A DNA stretch of 11,856 bases from Sphingomonadales bacterium (GTDB lineage Bacteria; Pseudomonadota; Alphaproteobacteria; Sphingomonadales; Sphingomonadaceae): contig RDXA01000387.1 of the NCBI GenBank assembly GCA_004292705.1, positions 1 to 11,856 on the forward strand, given 5' to 3'. Below the pieces are notes generated by a model. That model had not been told where the DNA came from and did not search any database. It worked only from the letters and a program-made list of their open reading frames with translations. A program made the position numbers and the translations under genes. Shown here piece after piece: positions 1 to 6,331 of this stretch (positions are counted from its first letter, which is position 1; each line of letters begins with the position of its first letter).

Positions 1-1
1 A

Positions 2-262
2 TGGGGCGGCGCGCCTGGGATTGCAGCGACGGTGCCGTTCGACGGGCAGCCCGCCACGGTCGGTAACGGCGTGATGGTGGCGCTTGAAGTCAAGTCGCCG
101 GACGATGTCCATGCGGTCTACGATATCGCCATGGCCCACGGCGGCACTTGCGAAGGCGCACCCGGCCCGCGCGGCGAGGATGGCTTCTACGCGGGCTATT
201 TCCGCGATCCCGACGGCAACAAGCTGAACGCCTTCTGCATGGTTGCTCCGGCCGAAGCATAA
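2..262 (+). CDS. VOC family (glyoxalase/bleomycin-resistance fold) protein, 5' truncated
   Basis: This is the C-terminal 86 residues of a gene that begins before the window; the frame is open from base 2 and ends at TAA 260-262. The tail carries the VOC signature: a beta strand (VMVALEVKSPDDV), a helix (VHAVYDIAMAHGG), then GFYAGYFRDPDGNKLNAFC, where the DPDGN turn precedes the last strand of the second beta-alpha-beta-beta-beta module. VOC proteins include metal-dependent lyases, dioxygenases and antibiotic-binding proteins. The tail alone does not tell these apart, so no substrate is assigned. An in-frame GTG at 32 is probably not the real start, because family-like sequence (WGGAPGIAAT) precedes it. 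The gene converges on the HerA-like ATPase gene across a 73-base gap. Confidence 0.8.
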   Translation, partial: WGGAPGIAATVPFDGQPATVGNGVMVALEVKSPDDVHAVYDIAMAHGGTCEGAPGPRGEDGFYAGYFRDPDGNKLNAFCMVAPAEA

Positions 263-335
263 GCGGGCCGTCGCGCGGTCATTGTGCGATCATCGGCGGG
301 TCATTGCATGTTCCGCGTGGAACATTCGGGCCCGC
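263..335. other. Convergent intergenic gap with parS-like palindrome
   Basis: This short gap separates two convergent stop codons. It contains an inverted repeat at 308-325 with 7-base arms (ATGTTCC and GGAACAT) around GCGT. The inner 16 bases, TGTTCCGCGTGGAACA (309-324), resemble the ParB-binding parS consensus TGTTTCACGTGAAACA; the T5C and A12G changes keep the dyad, and one further change (A7G) lies at the centre. No T-tract follows, so it is a poor intrinsic terminator on either strand. An 8-base direct repeat, GGTCATTG, occurs at 277-284 and 299-306. The parS reading is a motif resemblance only. Confidence 0.4.
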
Positions 336-1874
336 TCAGCGCATCAATCCGCCGATCAGGTTGCGGACGAAAGCGGTCGCACCGGTGCGCAGCGGATCGG
401 CGCTGGACTTCTTGCCGAGCACCATGGCCACCGCCATCGAGGCCAGCGATCCGCTCGCCGCAGTCATCGCGCTCTTGCCCGCCTTCTCCCACATCGAGGG
501 TGACTTGCGCTCGCGCTTGCCCACCTCCTCACGCCCTTTTTCAGCGACTTCCACAGCCGTTGCGGCGGCATCGGCGGCTTTGACAGCGAGCACTTCCGCC
601 GCGCTCTCGCGGTCGGCCCTGGTGTCGTATTTGCCCTCGACTGGGCTGATCGACTGGATGATCGCCCGCTCCTTGGGGCTGACCGGGCCAAGCCGCGAGC
701 GCGGCGGCTTGATCAGGGTGCGCTCGACAATCGTCGGTGCGCCGTCTTCGTCGAGCGTCGAGACCAGCGCTTCGCCGACTTTCAGCTCGGTGATCGCGGT
801 CTCGACATCGAGTTTCGGGTTGATGCGGAAGGTCTCGGCGGCTGCCTTGATCGCCCGCTGATCGCGCGGGGTGAAGGCGCGCAGCGCGTGCTGCACCCGG
901 TTGCCCAGCTGGCCTGCAACTTCCTCGGGAATGTCGATCGGGTTCTGCGTCACGAAGAACACCCCGACACCCTTGGACCGGATCAGGCGAACCACGTTCT
1001 CGATGGTGTCCTGCAGCGCCTTCGGGGCCCCGTCGAACAGCAGGTGCGCTTCATCGAAGAAGAACACCAGCTTGGGCTTTTCGGGATCGCCAACCTCGGG
1101 CAGGCTCTCGAACAGTTCGGCCAGCAGCCACAGCAGGAAGGTCGCATAAAGCTTGGGGCTGCGCATCAGCTTGTCGGCGGCGAGCACGTTCACGTAACCG
1201 CGCCCCTGATCATCCACTTTCAGGAAATCGCCGATCTCCAGCGCGGGCTCGCCGAAAAAATTGTCTGCCCCTTGCGCCTCGAACGACAGCAGCTGGCGCT
1301 GGATCGAGCCGACCGAGGGCTTGGTGACATTGCCATACTTGCCAGACAGCTCGGCGGCATTCTCGTTGGCCCAGGCCAGCAGCGCCGTCAGGTCACTGAA
1401 GTCGAGCAGCAGCAGCCCGTTCTCGTCGGCGTAGCGGAAGATGATCTGCAGCACGCCTTCCTGCGTTTCGTTCAGGTCGAGCAAGCGGGACAACAGCAGC
1501 GGGCCCATTTCGGACACCGTGGTGCGGATCGGGTGGCCCTGCTCGCCATAGAGGTCCCAGAAAATCACCGGATTGTCCGAATAGGCATAGTCGGTGATGC
1601 CCAGTTCCTTCGCCCGCGATTCGAGCTTGTCGGCGTGTTTGAAGGTGGGCGAGCCCGGCATGGCGATACCCGACAGATCGCCCTTCACATCGGCCACGAA
1701 AACCGGCACCCCGGCGGCTGAGAAGCTCTCGGCGATGCCCTGCAAGGTGACGGTCTTGCCTGTCCCGGTCGCCCCGGCGATCAGCCCGTGCCGGTTCGAG
1801 CGGCTGAGCGCCAACGCCTGACGCGATCCATCCGCGCCCAGTCCCAGAAAGATATCGGTTGTACTGTCCGCCAT
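336..1874 (-). CDS. yjgR: HerA-like helicase/ATPase domain protein (YjgR, DUF853 family)
   Basis: The product is 512 residues, matching the roughly 500 usual for YjgR-type proteins. It belongs to the HerA/FtsK-like P-loop ATPases. The Walker A motif is GATGTGKT at residues 34-41, very near the N-terminus, and the Walker B strand is LVFFFDE at about 269-275. A HerA-type segment FFVTQNPIDIPEEVAGQLGNRVQHALRAFTPRDQ follows in the second half as FFVTQNPIDIPEEV and the later RAFTPRDQ. The C-terminal ~100 residues are charged and Ala/Lys/Glu-rich, with a possible weak amphipathic end (GSLASMAVAMVLGKK). The start ATG 1874-1872 is chosen because the protein then opens at the family-like IFLGLG, with a G-rich Shine-Dalgarno-like stretch (GGGGCAGG) just upstream; a longer open frame to 2027 adds only Arg-rich, unfamily-like sequence. 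Its cellular role is not established for the family; DNA or protein translocation is an inference from the fold. Confidence 0.9.
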   Translation of the reverse strand: MADSTTDIFLGLGADGSRQALALSRSNRHGLIAGATGTGKTVTLQGIAESFSAAGVPVFVADVKGDLSGIAMPGSPTFKHADKLESRAKELGITDYAYSDNPVIFWDLYGEQGHPIRTTVSEMGPLLLSRLLDLNETQEGVLQIIFRYADENGLLLLDFSDLTALLAWANENAAELSGKYGNVTKPSVGSIQRQLLSFEAQGADNFFGEPALEIGDFLKVDDQGRGYVNVLAADKLMRSPKLYATFLLWLLAELFESLPEVGDPEKPKLVFFFDEAHLLFDGAPKALQDTIENVVRLIRSKGVGVFFVTQNPIDIPEEVAGQLGNRVQHALRAFTPRDQRAIKAAAETFRINPKLDVETAITELKVGEALVSTLDEDGAPTIVERTLIKPPRSRLGPVSPKERAIIQSISPVEGKYDTRADRESAAEVLAVKAADAAATAVEVAEKGREEVGKRERKSPSMWEKAGKSAMTAASGSLASMAVAMVLGKKSSADPLRTGATAFVRNLIGGLMR

Positions 1875-1927
1875 GCCTGCCCCACGTCGATTGATCGTGT
1901 GCGAGATGTGCAGGGGGCAGACGCGGC

Positions 1928-1933
1928 GGTCAA
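1928..1933 (-). promoter_or_regulatory. Possible -35 element (TTGACC) for the HerA-like ATPase gene
   Basis: The 100-base divergent gap 1875-1974 must hold promoters for both the ATPase gene and pabBC. On the minus strand TTGACC (1933-1928) is a good match to a sigma-70 -35 hexamer. The -10 region about 17-18 bases downstream (CATCTC) is a poor match. No clear promoter is visible for the plus-strand gene. This is a weak call. Confidence 0.2.
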
Positions 1934-1974
1934 GTTCTCGACAGCGGCGTGGTTTTTGGCCAAGGCTGCGTGGC

Positions 1975-3789
1975 ATGGGTTCGCTCACGCCATTTGTTCT
2001 GCTCGACGACGCCCGGGCAGGGGACACCGCTGCCGATGCGCTGCTCTATGAAGCGCCGCGCGCGCTGTTTGTCGCGCACCGGGTAGAGCAGGTCGAAGCC
2101 GTGCTCGAGGCCGCCGAGGCCGCACGGCAAGCAGAAAACGGGTCGCTGGCGGGTTATATTGCTTACGAGGCGGGCCTAGCGCTGGAGCCGAAGCTGGTCG
2201 GGCTGGCGGCCGCACGAACAGGCGCAGCCGGGCCGCTGGTGTGGCTCGGCCTGTTCGATGCGCCGACGCGGATTGCCGCCGCCGATGTGCCCGCCTGGCT
2301 GGCAGCGCGCGCACAAGGCCCAGGCTCGCTCGGCCCGATGGAGCCGCAGCTGTCCCCCGGCGGGTATGCGCAGGCCTTCGCTGCGCTGCGCGAAGCGATC
2401 CATGCGGGCGACATCTATCAGGCCAACCTCACCTATCCGCTCGCTGGTTCCTTCCGCGGTGATCCGGTGGGCCTCTACACGGCCCTGCGCAATGCTGCGG
2501 CAGCGGGCTATGGCGGGCTGATTTTCGATGGATCGCACTGGCTCTTGAGCTTCTCCCCCGAGCTGTTTTTCGCGCTTTCGGGGCAGGAGGCCAAGGTCAA
2601 GCCGATGAAGGGCACCCGCCCGCGCGCCGCAGACCCGGCTGCCGACCGCGCGGCAGTGGAGGCACTCGCCACCTCGGTGAAAGACCGCGCCGAAAACCTG
2701 ATGATCGTCGATCTGATGCGCAACGACCTGTCGCGCGTGGCCGAGGCGGGGAGCGTCCATGTCGATGCGCCCTTCGCGATCGAAACCTATCCGACCGTGC
2801 ACCAGATGGTCTCGACCGTGCGCGCACGGCTCAGCCCCGGCAAGGGCGCGATGGATCTGGTGCGGGCGTTGTTCCCCTGCGGCTCGATCACGGGCGCGCC
2901 CAAGATCCGCGCGATGCAACTGCTCGGCCAAGTGGAGCGCGATGCGCGCGGGCCTTATTGCGGAGCGATTGGCAGAATAGATGCTGACGGCAACGCCGCC
3001 TTCAACGTCGCAATCCGGACCCTGCGTCTGACCCCGATCGAGAACGGGCAAGGCGCGGCAGTGCTCGGCATCGGTTCGGCAATCGTGGCCGATAGCGATG
3101 CGCTGTCCGAACGGCGCGAATGCGAGGTCAAGGCCGGCTTCCTGCGCCGCACCGCGCCCGGCCTTTCCGCGCCGCAATGCGACCTGATCGAGACCATGCG
3201 GTTCGAGCCCGATAGCGGGATCGCGCTGCTCGAACTGCATCTGGCGCGCATGAAGGCAAGCGCAGCGGTCCTGGGTTTTGCCTTCGATCGCCACGCCCTG
3301 CGCAACCAGATACAAGCCCTGTGCTTCGAGCTCGATGCGCCCGCCAAGGTGCGGCTGCTGGTATCGCGCAGCGGGGCGAGCGCGCTGGAGACCGGCCCGC
3401 TGCCCGCGCTCTTGCCAGAGCCCGTGAAGGTTGCCGCGCTCCCCCACCCGCTTGATCCGTCCGACTGGCGGCTGGCGCACAAGACTTCCGAACGGGGGTT
3501 TTATGAAGACGCGCTCGCCGCTGCGCGGTCGCTGGGCGCGGACGAGGCGCTGCTCGTGCGCGGCGATGGCGGCGTGACCGAGGGCAGCTGGACAAGCGTG
3601 TTTGCCGAAAGCTCGGATGGGGGGCTGCTGACCACGCCTCTTGCGCTCGGCCTGCTTCCCGGCGTGCTGCGCGAGCACCTGATCGCCGAGGGTCGCGCGC
3701 GCGAGGCGGAGGTGACTTTGCATGATCTGGAGGGAGGCTTCTGGATCGGCAACGCCCTGCGCGGGCTCATGCGGGCAGTGCTGGTATAG
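1975..3789 (+). CDS. pabB: Fused aminodeoxychorismate synthase component I / 4-amino-4-deoxychorismate lyase (PabB-PabC)
   Basis: The 604-residue protein should supply p-aminobenzoate for folate. The N-terminal ~380 residues form a chorismate-binding domain: AGDIYQANLT (144-153), SPELFF (194-199), PMKGT (210-214), ENLMIVDLMRNDLSRV (240-255) and GSITGAPK (303-310). The Lys of the PxKGT motif (K212) is diagnostic of aminodeoxychorismate synthase; anthranilate synthase has Ala there. The C-terminal ~220 residues are a class IV PLP-dependent lyase: LIETMRF near its start, the PLP lysine at about K503 in HKTSERGFYE, VTEG at 534-537, and GNALRGL at the end. The usual SN before the Phe of the VTE..SN.F motif is TSVF here. 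The start ATG 1975 is preferred: the frame also opens at ATG 1873, but those 34 extra residues are Arg-rich and unlike the family. The glutaminase PabA is not in the window. A degenerate repeat separates the gene from the next one. Confidence 0.93.
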   Translation: MGSLTPFVLLDDARAGDTAADALLYEAPRALFVAHRVEQVEAVLEAAEAARQAENGSLAGYIAYEAGLALEPKLVGLAAARTGAAGPLVWLGLFDAPTRIAAADVPAWLAARAQGPGSLGPMEPQLSPGGYAQAFAALREAIHAGDIYQANLTYPLAGSFRGDPVGLYTALRNAAAAGYGGLIFDGSHWLLSFSPELFFALSGQEAKVKPMKGTRPRAADPAADRAAVEALATSVKDRAENLMIVDLMRNDLSRVAEAGSVHVDAPFAIETYPTVHQMVSTVRARLSPGKGAMDLVRALFPCGSITGAPKIRAMQLLGQVERDARGPYCGAIGRIDADGNAAFNVAIRTLRLTPIENGQGAAVLGIGSAIVADSDALSERRECEVKAGFLRRTAPGLSAPQCDLIETMRFEPDSGIALLELHLARMKASAAVLGFAFDRHALRNQIQALCFELDAPAKVRLLVSRSGASALETGPLPALLPEPVKVAALPHPLDPSDWRLAHKTSERGFYEDALAAARSLGADEALLVRGDGGVTEGSWTSVFAESSDGGLLTTPLALGLLPGVLREHLIAEGRAREAEVTLHDLEGGFWIGNALRGLMRAVLV

Positions 3790-3790
3790 T

Positions 3791-3888
3791 CCCGTTCACC
3801 CCGAGACTGTCGCTGGGCCGAGTTTCCACTTCCGGCAGTGGAATCCGAACAGAAGTGCAGTGCTTCGACAAGCTCGGCACGAACCGTT
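3791..3888. repeat. Degenerate interspersed palindromic repeat (RAELVEA-type)
   Basis: The pabBC/rluA-type gap is filled by what looks like a decayed mobile palindromic repeat. The right arm at 3863-3886 (cttcgacaagctcggcacga, then accg) is close to the 'cttcgacaagctcaggacgaac' element scattered through sphingomonad genomes; read on the minus strand it encodes the familiar spurious peptide VRAELVEA. The left arm at about 3792-3813 (ccgttcaccccgagactgtc) pairs with it imperfectly over GTTC, CCGAG and TGTCG. Between them is a perfect 7-base hairpin, TTCCACT (3824-3830) and AGTGGAA (3837-3843), with loop TCCGGC. That the element is abundant elsewhere in this genome is expected but cannot be seen here. 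Confidence 0.6.
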
Positions 3889-3898
3889 AAGGGGGGCA

Positions 3899-4561
3899 AT
3901 GGCTGATATCACGATCCTCTACGAAGACGGCGAAGCGCTGGTGATCGACAAGCCCTCGGGCATGGCCGTGGACCGCCCGCGCAAAGGGGGCATCTGCCTC
4001 GAGGATCATCTCGAACGGCTGAAATTCGGCTTCCAACGCGCGCCGGTGGCGGTGCATCGGCTCGATACGGATACGAGCGGCTGCCTGCTGCTCGCACGCA
4101 ATCCCAAGGCGCTGGCACGGTTCAACAAGGCGTTTGAAGACCGGCTGGTGGGCAAGACCTACCTCGCAATCCTCGCCGGGCACCCGCAGGGCACCGCTGG
4201 CACCATCGAACTCGCCTTGTCGAAGATCAGCTCGGCCGAGAAAGGCTGGCGGATGATCCCGGCGAAGAAGGGCAAGCCCGCCGTCTCGCATTGGGAATTG
4301 GTCGAGGAACTGGGGCCGCACAGCCTGATCCGCTTCCGTCCGGAAACCGGCCGCACCCACCAGCTGCGGGTCCATGCGCTGTCGGGCCTTGGCGCGCCCT
4401 TGCTGGGCGATCCGGTCTATGGCGCGGGCAATGCGCCGGGGGCCAAGCGGACGATGCTCCACGCCGAGAGCCTCAGCGTCACCCGCCCCGGCAAGACCCC
4501 GATTGAGGCCCGTGCCCCAATGCCGGCTGATTTCCTCGCACTCGGGCTAAAGGATGGATGA
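3899..4561 (+). CDS. RluA-family 23S rRNA/tRNA pseudouridine synthase
   Basis: This 220-residue enzyme converts specific uridines in structured RNA to pseudouridine. The family's motifs are in order: ILYEDGEALVIDKPSG (6-21), the catalytic loop HRLDTDTSG (53-61, catalytic Asp D56), and RPETGRTHQLRVHAL followed by LLGDPVYG towards the C-terminus. There is no N-terminal S4 RNA-binding domain, and the length fits the short RluA type (E. coli RluA is 219 residues), not RluC or RluD. The exact target uridine cannot be read from the sequence. The start ATG 3899 has a strong Shine-Dalgarno (AAGGGGGG, 3889-3896). Its stop codon lies inside the arfB start region (8-base overlap), suggesting translational coupling. 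Confidence 0.9.
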   Translation: MADITILYEDGEALVIDKPSGMAVDRPRKGGICLEDHLERLKFGFQRAPVAVHRLDTDTSGCLLLARNPKALARFNKAFEDRLVGKTYLAILAGHPQGTAGTIELALSKISSAEKGWRMIPAKKGKPAVSHWELVEELGPHSLIRFRPETGRTHQLRVHALSGLGAPLLGDPVYGAGNAPGAKRTMLHAESLSVTRPGKTPIEARAPMPADFLALGLKDG

Positions 4562-4985
4562 CGAGAGCGCCCCCGAAACCCTGACGTCCCGCGCGCTGCG
4601 GCTCGCCACCGAGAGCTTTCTGGCTGGCTCGGGCCCCGGCGGGCAGAACGCCAACAAGGTCGCCACGGAAGTGGAGCTGCGGGTCAACATCTATGCGCTG
4701 CGCCTGTCGCCTCCGGTGTTCGCGCGGCTGCGGACGCTGGCAGGGGCGAAGCTGGCGGGGAACGGCGATCTGATCATCACCTCCAAGGCTCATCGCACGC
4801 AGGAGGCCAACCGACAGGACGCGCGCGTCAAGCTGGCTGCGCTGCTTGAGGAGGCCGAGACCGAGCCGAAGCGCCGCGCCAAGACACGGCTCAACCGCGT
4901 CGGCAAGACCGAGCGGCTCAAGGTCAAGAAGGTGCGCGGCGCGGTAAAGGCCAATCGCGGCAAACCCCGCGCCTCGGACTGGTAA
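4554..4985 (+). CDS. arfB: Alternative ribosome-rescue factor ArfB (YaeJ, peptidyl-tRNA hydrolase)
   Basis: The 143-residue protein is a stand-alone class I release-factor catalytic domain with a basic tail, the hallmark of ArfB (E. coli 140 residues). The catalytic GGQ is at 29-31 in GSGPGGQNANKV; the Asn after GGQ, where E. coli has His, is an expected family variant. There is no codon-recognition domain. From about residue 105 the tail is rich in Lys and Arg (KRRAKTRLNRVGKTERLKVK), as needed to enter the empty mRNA channel of a stalled ribosome. ArfB hydrolyses peptidyl-tRNA on non-stop complexes. The ATG 4554 start gives the expected spacing to the conserved RAL.LATESF segment; an AAGG abuts it directly, so initiation probably depends on coupling to the overlapping upstream gene. 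Confidence 0.93.
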   Translation: MDDESAPETLTSRALRLATESFLAGSGPGGQNANKVATEVELRVNIYALRLSPPVFARLRTLAGAKLAGNGDLIITSKAHRTQEANRQDARVKLAALLEEAETEPKRRAKTRLNRVGKTERLKVKKVRGAVKANRGKPRASDW

Positions 4986-5004
4986 GCGCGCACCCAACCG
5001 CGCC

Positions 5005-5033
5005 TTGACTTTTCCCCGTGAATCGGCGAATGG
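5005..5033 (+). promoter_or_regulatory. Possible rpmG promoter (-35 TTGACT)
   Basis: TTGACT at 5005-5010 is a near-consensus -35 hexamer placed just after arfB. The hexamer 17 bases on (GAATGG, 5028-5033) is a poor -10, so only the -35 half is convincing. A strong constitutive promoter would be expected for a ribosomal protein gene; start-site mapping would settle it. Confidence 0.3.
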
Positions 5034-5073
5034 CGCGCCCGTGTGGCGGTGTGCCGGGCCTTCCGGGCGCGCC
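5032..5073. other. 10-bp perfect inverted repeat upstream of rpmG
   Basis: GGCGCGCCCG (5032-5041) and CGGGCGCGCC (5064-5073) are perfectly complementary and would form a 10-bp GC stem with a 22-base loop. Each arm contains the self-palindrome GGCGCGCC. A T-rich run (GCTATTTGCTTTTTA) begins just after the stem but is not immediately adjacent. It could be an arfB terminator or a structure in the rpmG leader; the sequence does not decide between them. Confidence 0.4.
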
Positions 5074-5138
5074 GCTATTTGCTTTTTACGCCCGTGAGCA
5101 ATCTCTGACCGGGCCGACCCAGTTGACAGGAACCCGCC

Positions 5139-5306
5139 ATGGCGAAGCCCACCACCGTCAAGATCCGCCTCGTCTCGAGCGAGGGCACCGGCTTCTTCTA
5201 CGTGACCAAGAAGAACCCGCGCAACATCACCGAGAAGATGAGCTTCCGCAAGTATGATCCGGTGGCGCGCAAGCATGTCGAGTTCAAGGAAGCCAAGATC
5301 AAGTAA
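5139..5306 (+). CDS. rpmG: 50S ribosomal protein L33
   Basis: This short gene encodes 55 residues: MAKPTTVKIRLVSSEGTGFF at the start, then YVTKKNPRN, KMSFRKYDPVARKHV and the end FKEAKIK before TAA 5304-5306. The length and the patterns KIRLVSSEGTG, KKNPRN and KYDP.ARKHV are those of bacterial L33. There are no cysteines, so it is the zinc-independent (C-minus) form and would not respond to zinc limitation the way the CxxC paralogue does. A good Shine-Dalgarno (AGGA, 5128-5131) lies 7 bases before ATG. It follows a pseudouridine synthase and arfB, so the neighbourhood is ribosome-related, though the 153-base gap with its own promoter-like -35 suggests independent transcription. Confidence 0.96.
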   Translation: MAKPTTVKIRLVSSEGTGFFYVTKKNPRNITEKMSFRKYDPVARKHVEFKEAKIK

Positions 5307-5317
5307 GATCGGCTCCC

Positions 5318-5353
5318 TACCGTCTGCCCTTCCAATGTGACTGGCAGGCGGTG
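5318..5353 (+). terminator. Hairpin after rpmG, possible weak terminator
   Basis: Bases 5318-5328 (TACCGTCTGCC) pair with 5343-5353 (GGCAGGCGGTG) over 11 positions including two G-U pairs, with a 14-base loop, 12 bases after the rpmG stop. No U-tract follows (CGATAATTC), so it is not a canonical intrinsic terminator; it could stabilise the rpmG mRNA end. Confidence 0.35.
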
Positions 5354-5399
5354 CGATAATTCATCGACAGTTCAAGCCTGCGGCCCTAACCGCCTTGGC

Positions 5400-6068
5400 A
5401 TGACAACACCGATTTCTTCTATGCGCATGCTGCTCCTCGGCGTTGGTGCCGGTGCGCTTGCCCTGGGTCTGGCGCCGGGCCATCCATCGCTGCTGACCCC
5501 GCCCGTAGCGGCACAGTCAGCTGGCGATCTCGACAAGGTGGTCGGCGCATTGCGCGCCATCGCAACCATGAAGGCCGACTTCACCCAGACCGACCGCCAG
5601 GGCCAGACCCTGCGCGGTGTGATGACTTTGAAACGCCCCGGCAAAATCCGCTTCGACTATGGCAAGGATGCCGATTTCCTCGTCATCTCCAACGGCAAGT
5701 CGCTGTTTGTGGTCGACTATGAGGTCAATCAGGTCGAACGCTGGCCGATCGGCAATTCACCGCTCGGCGCGCTGTTCGATCCTGAAAAGGACGTGAAGCG
5801 CTTCGGCAAGCTGGTGCGGACCGGCAATCCCGATGTTCTCAGCGTCGAGGTGCGCGATCCGAAGAAGCCCGAATTCGGGATGATCACCATGATCTTCGTG
5901 AAAAACGCCGCGGCTCCCGGCGGCTTGCAGCTCACCCACTGGGTCGCGCTCGACGCGCAGAACAACCGCACCCGGGTGCAGCTGTCGAACCAGCGCTACG
6001 GCGTGCCGGTGGCCGATAGCACTTTCACCTTCAAGGACCCGCGCCGCTCGGCTCGTCGTCCGGGATGA
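5400..6068 (+). CDS. lolA: Outer-membrane lipoprotein carrier protein LolA
   Basis: The 222-residue protein has an N-terminal export signal (a Met/Arg start, the hydrophobic stretch MLLLGVGAGALALGLA, and a probable cleavage near VAAQ/SAG at about 38-40) and a mature part with the LolA fold: the helix ATMKADFTQTDRQGQTLRGV, then GVMTLKRPGKIRFDY, FLVISNGKSLFVVDYEVNQVERWPI, and late strands with LTHWVALDAQNNRTRVQLS. LolA ferries lipoproteins across the periplasm in a hydrophobic barrel. LolB is generally not recognised in alphaproteobacteria. ATG 5400 is chosen as start; ATG 5421 would remove seven residues and still leave a signal peptide, and neither has a strong Shine-Dalgarno. The two mini-lipoproteins at the right end of the window would be formal LolA clients if sorted to the outer membrane. 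Confidence 0.88.
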   Translation: MTTPISSMRMLLLGVGAGALALGLAPGHPSLLTPPVAAQSAGDLDKVVGALRAIATMKADFTQTDRQGQTLRGVMTLKRPGKIRFDYGKDADFLVISNGKSLFVVDYEVNQVERWPIGNSPLGALFDPEKDVKRFGKLVRTGNPDVLSVEVRDPKKPEFGMITMIFVKNAAAPGGLQLTHWVALDAQNNRTRVQLSNQRYGVPVADSTFTFKDPRRSARRPG

Positions 6069-6109
6069 ACGTCAGCACGGCGAACGGTTGTAGGAAAGCG
6101 ACAGAAATC

Positions 6110-6280
6110 TCGCCGCGTTCATGTGAGTGAAAGGCAAAACCGGCTAATCATTCGCAACAAGGCAGGCCGAAGGGAGGTTTCCCCCCTGTTGCCCACCCTT
6201 CGCCAAAGGCCTGCTTTGCACAAGCGTGACGAACGCTCCATGGAACCCTCGACCCATCGCCCCCGGGTCGGGGGTTTTGT
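6110..6280 (+). ncRNA. Candidate structured small RNA or structured lolA 3' UTR
   Basis: The 263 bases between lolA and the phosphatase stop hold no credible gene; an open frame at 6123-6368 has no family-like sequence. They hold three consecutive plus-strand hairpins. Hairpin 1: 6158-6167 pairs with 6209-6218, then, after a bulge, CGAAGGG (6168-6174) pairs with CCCTTCG (6196-6202), about 17 pairs in all. Hairpin 2: AGCGT (6223-6227) with ACGCT (6233-6237). Hairpin 3 is the terminator described separately. This order resembles a trans-acting sRNA ending in an intrinsic terminator, but could equally be a processed 3' UTR. The 5' end is a guess, since no clear promoter was found. It is not recognised as tmRNA, SRP RNA or RNase P RNA; 6S RNA looks unlikely because that is one long hairpin. 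Confidence 0.4.
6242..6278 (+). terminator. Intrinsic terminator
   Basis: AACCCTCGACCC (6244-6255) pairs with GGGTCGGGGGTT (6265-6276) over 12 positions, one of them a G-U pair, with a 9-base loop and a TTTT run (6275-6278). The polarity suits plus-strand transcripts coming from lolA or from a small RNA. On the minus strand the stem is not followed by T residues, so it should not terminate the phosphatase transcript. Confidence 0.75.
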
Positions 6281-6331
6281 GTTGAAAGAGCACCCTTGTC
6301 ACGTTCGGCCTGCGCTTGCGGAAGCTGGCGA

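Noticed and set aside
277..306. 8-base direct repeat GGTCATTG (277-284 and 299-306) after the VOC gene
   Set aside because: Too short and only two copies; likely chance.
888..1721. 277-codon plus-strand open frame opposite the HerA-like ATPase gene
   Set aside because: Gln/His/Arg-rich shadow of a well-supported gene; no motif.
2176..3723. 515-codon open frame on the minus strand, opposite pabBC
   Set aside because: It is entirely antisense to a clear PabB-PabC gene and has an amino-acid mix typical of GC-rich shadow frames with no domain pattern.
3501..3899. 132-codon minus-strand frame giving the VRAELVEA peptide
   Set aside because: Created by the repeat arm at 3863-3886 running into antisense pabBC sequence; a repeat artefact, not a gene.
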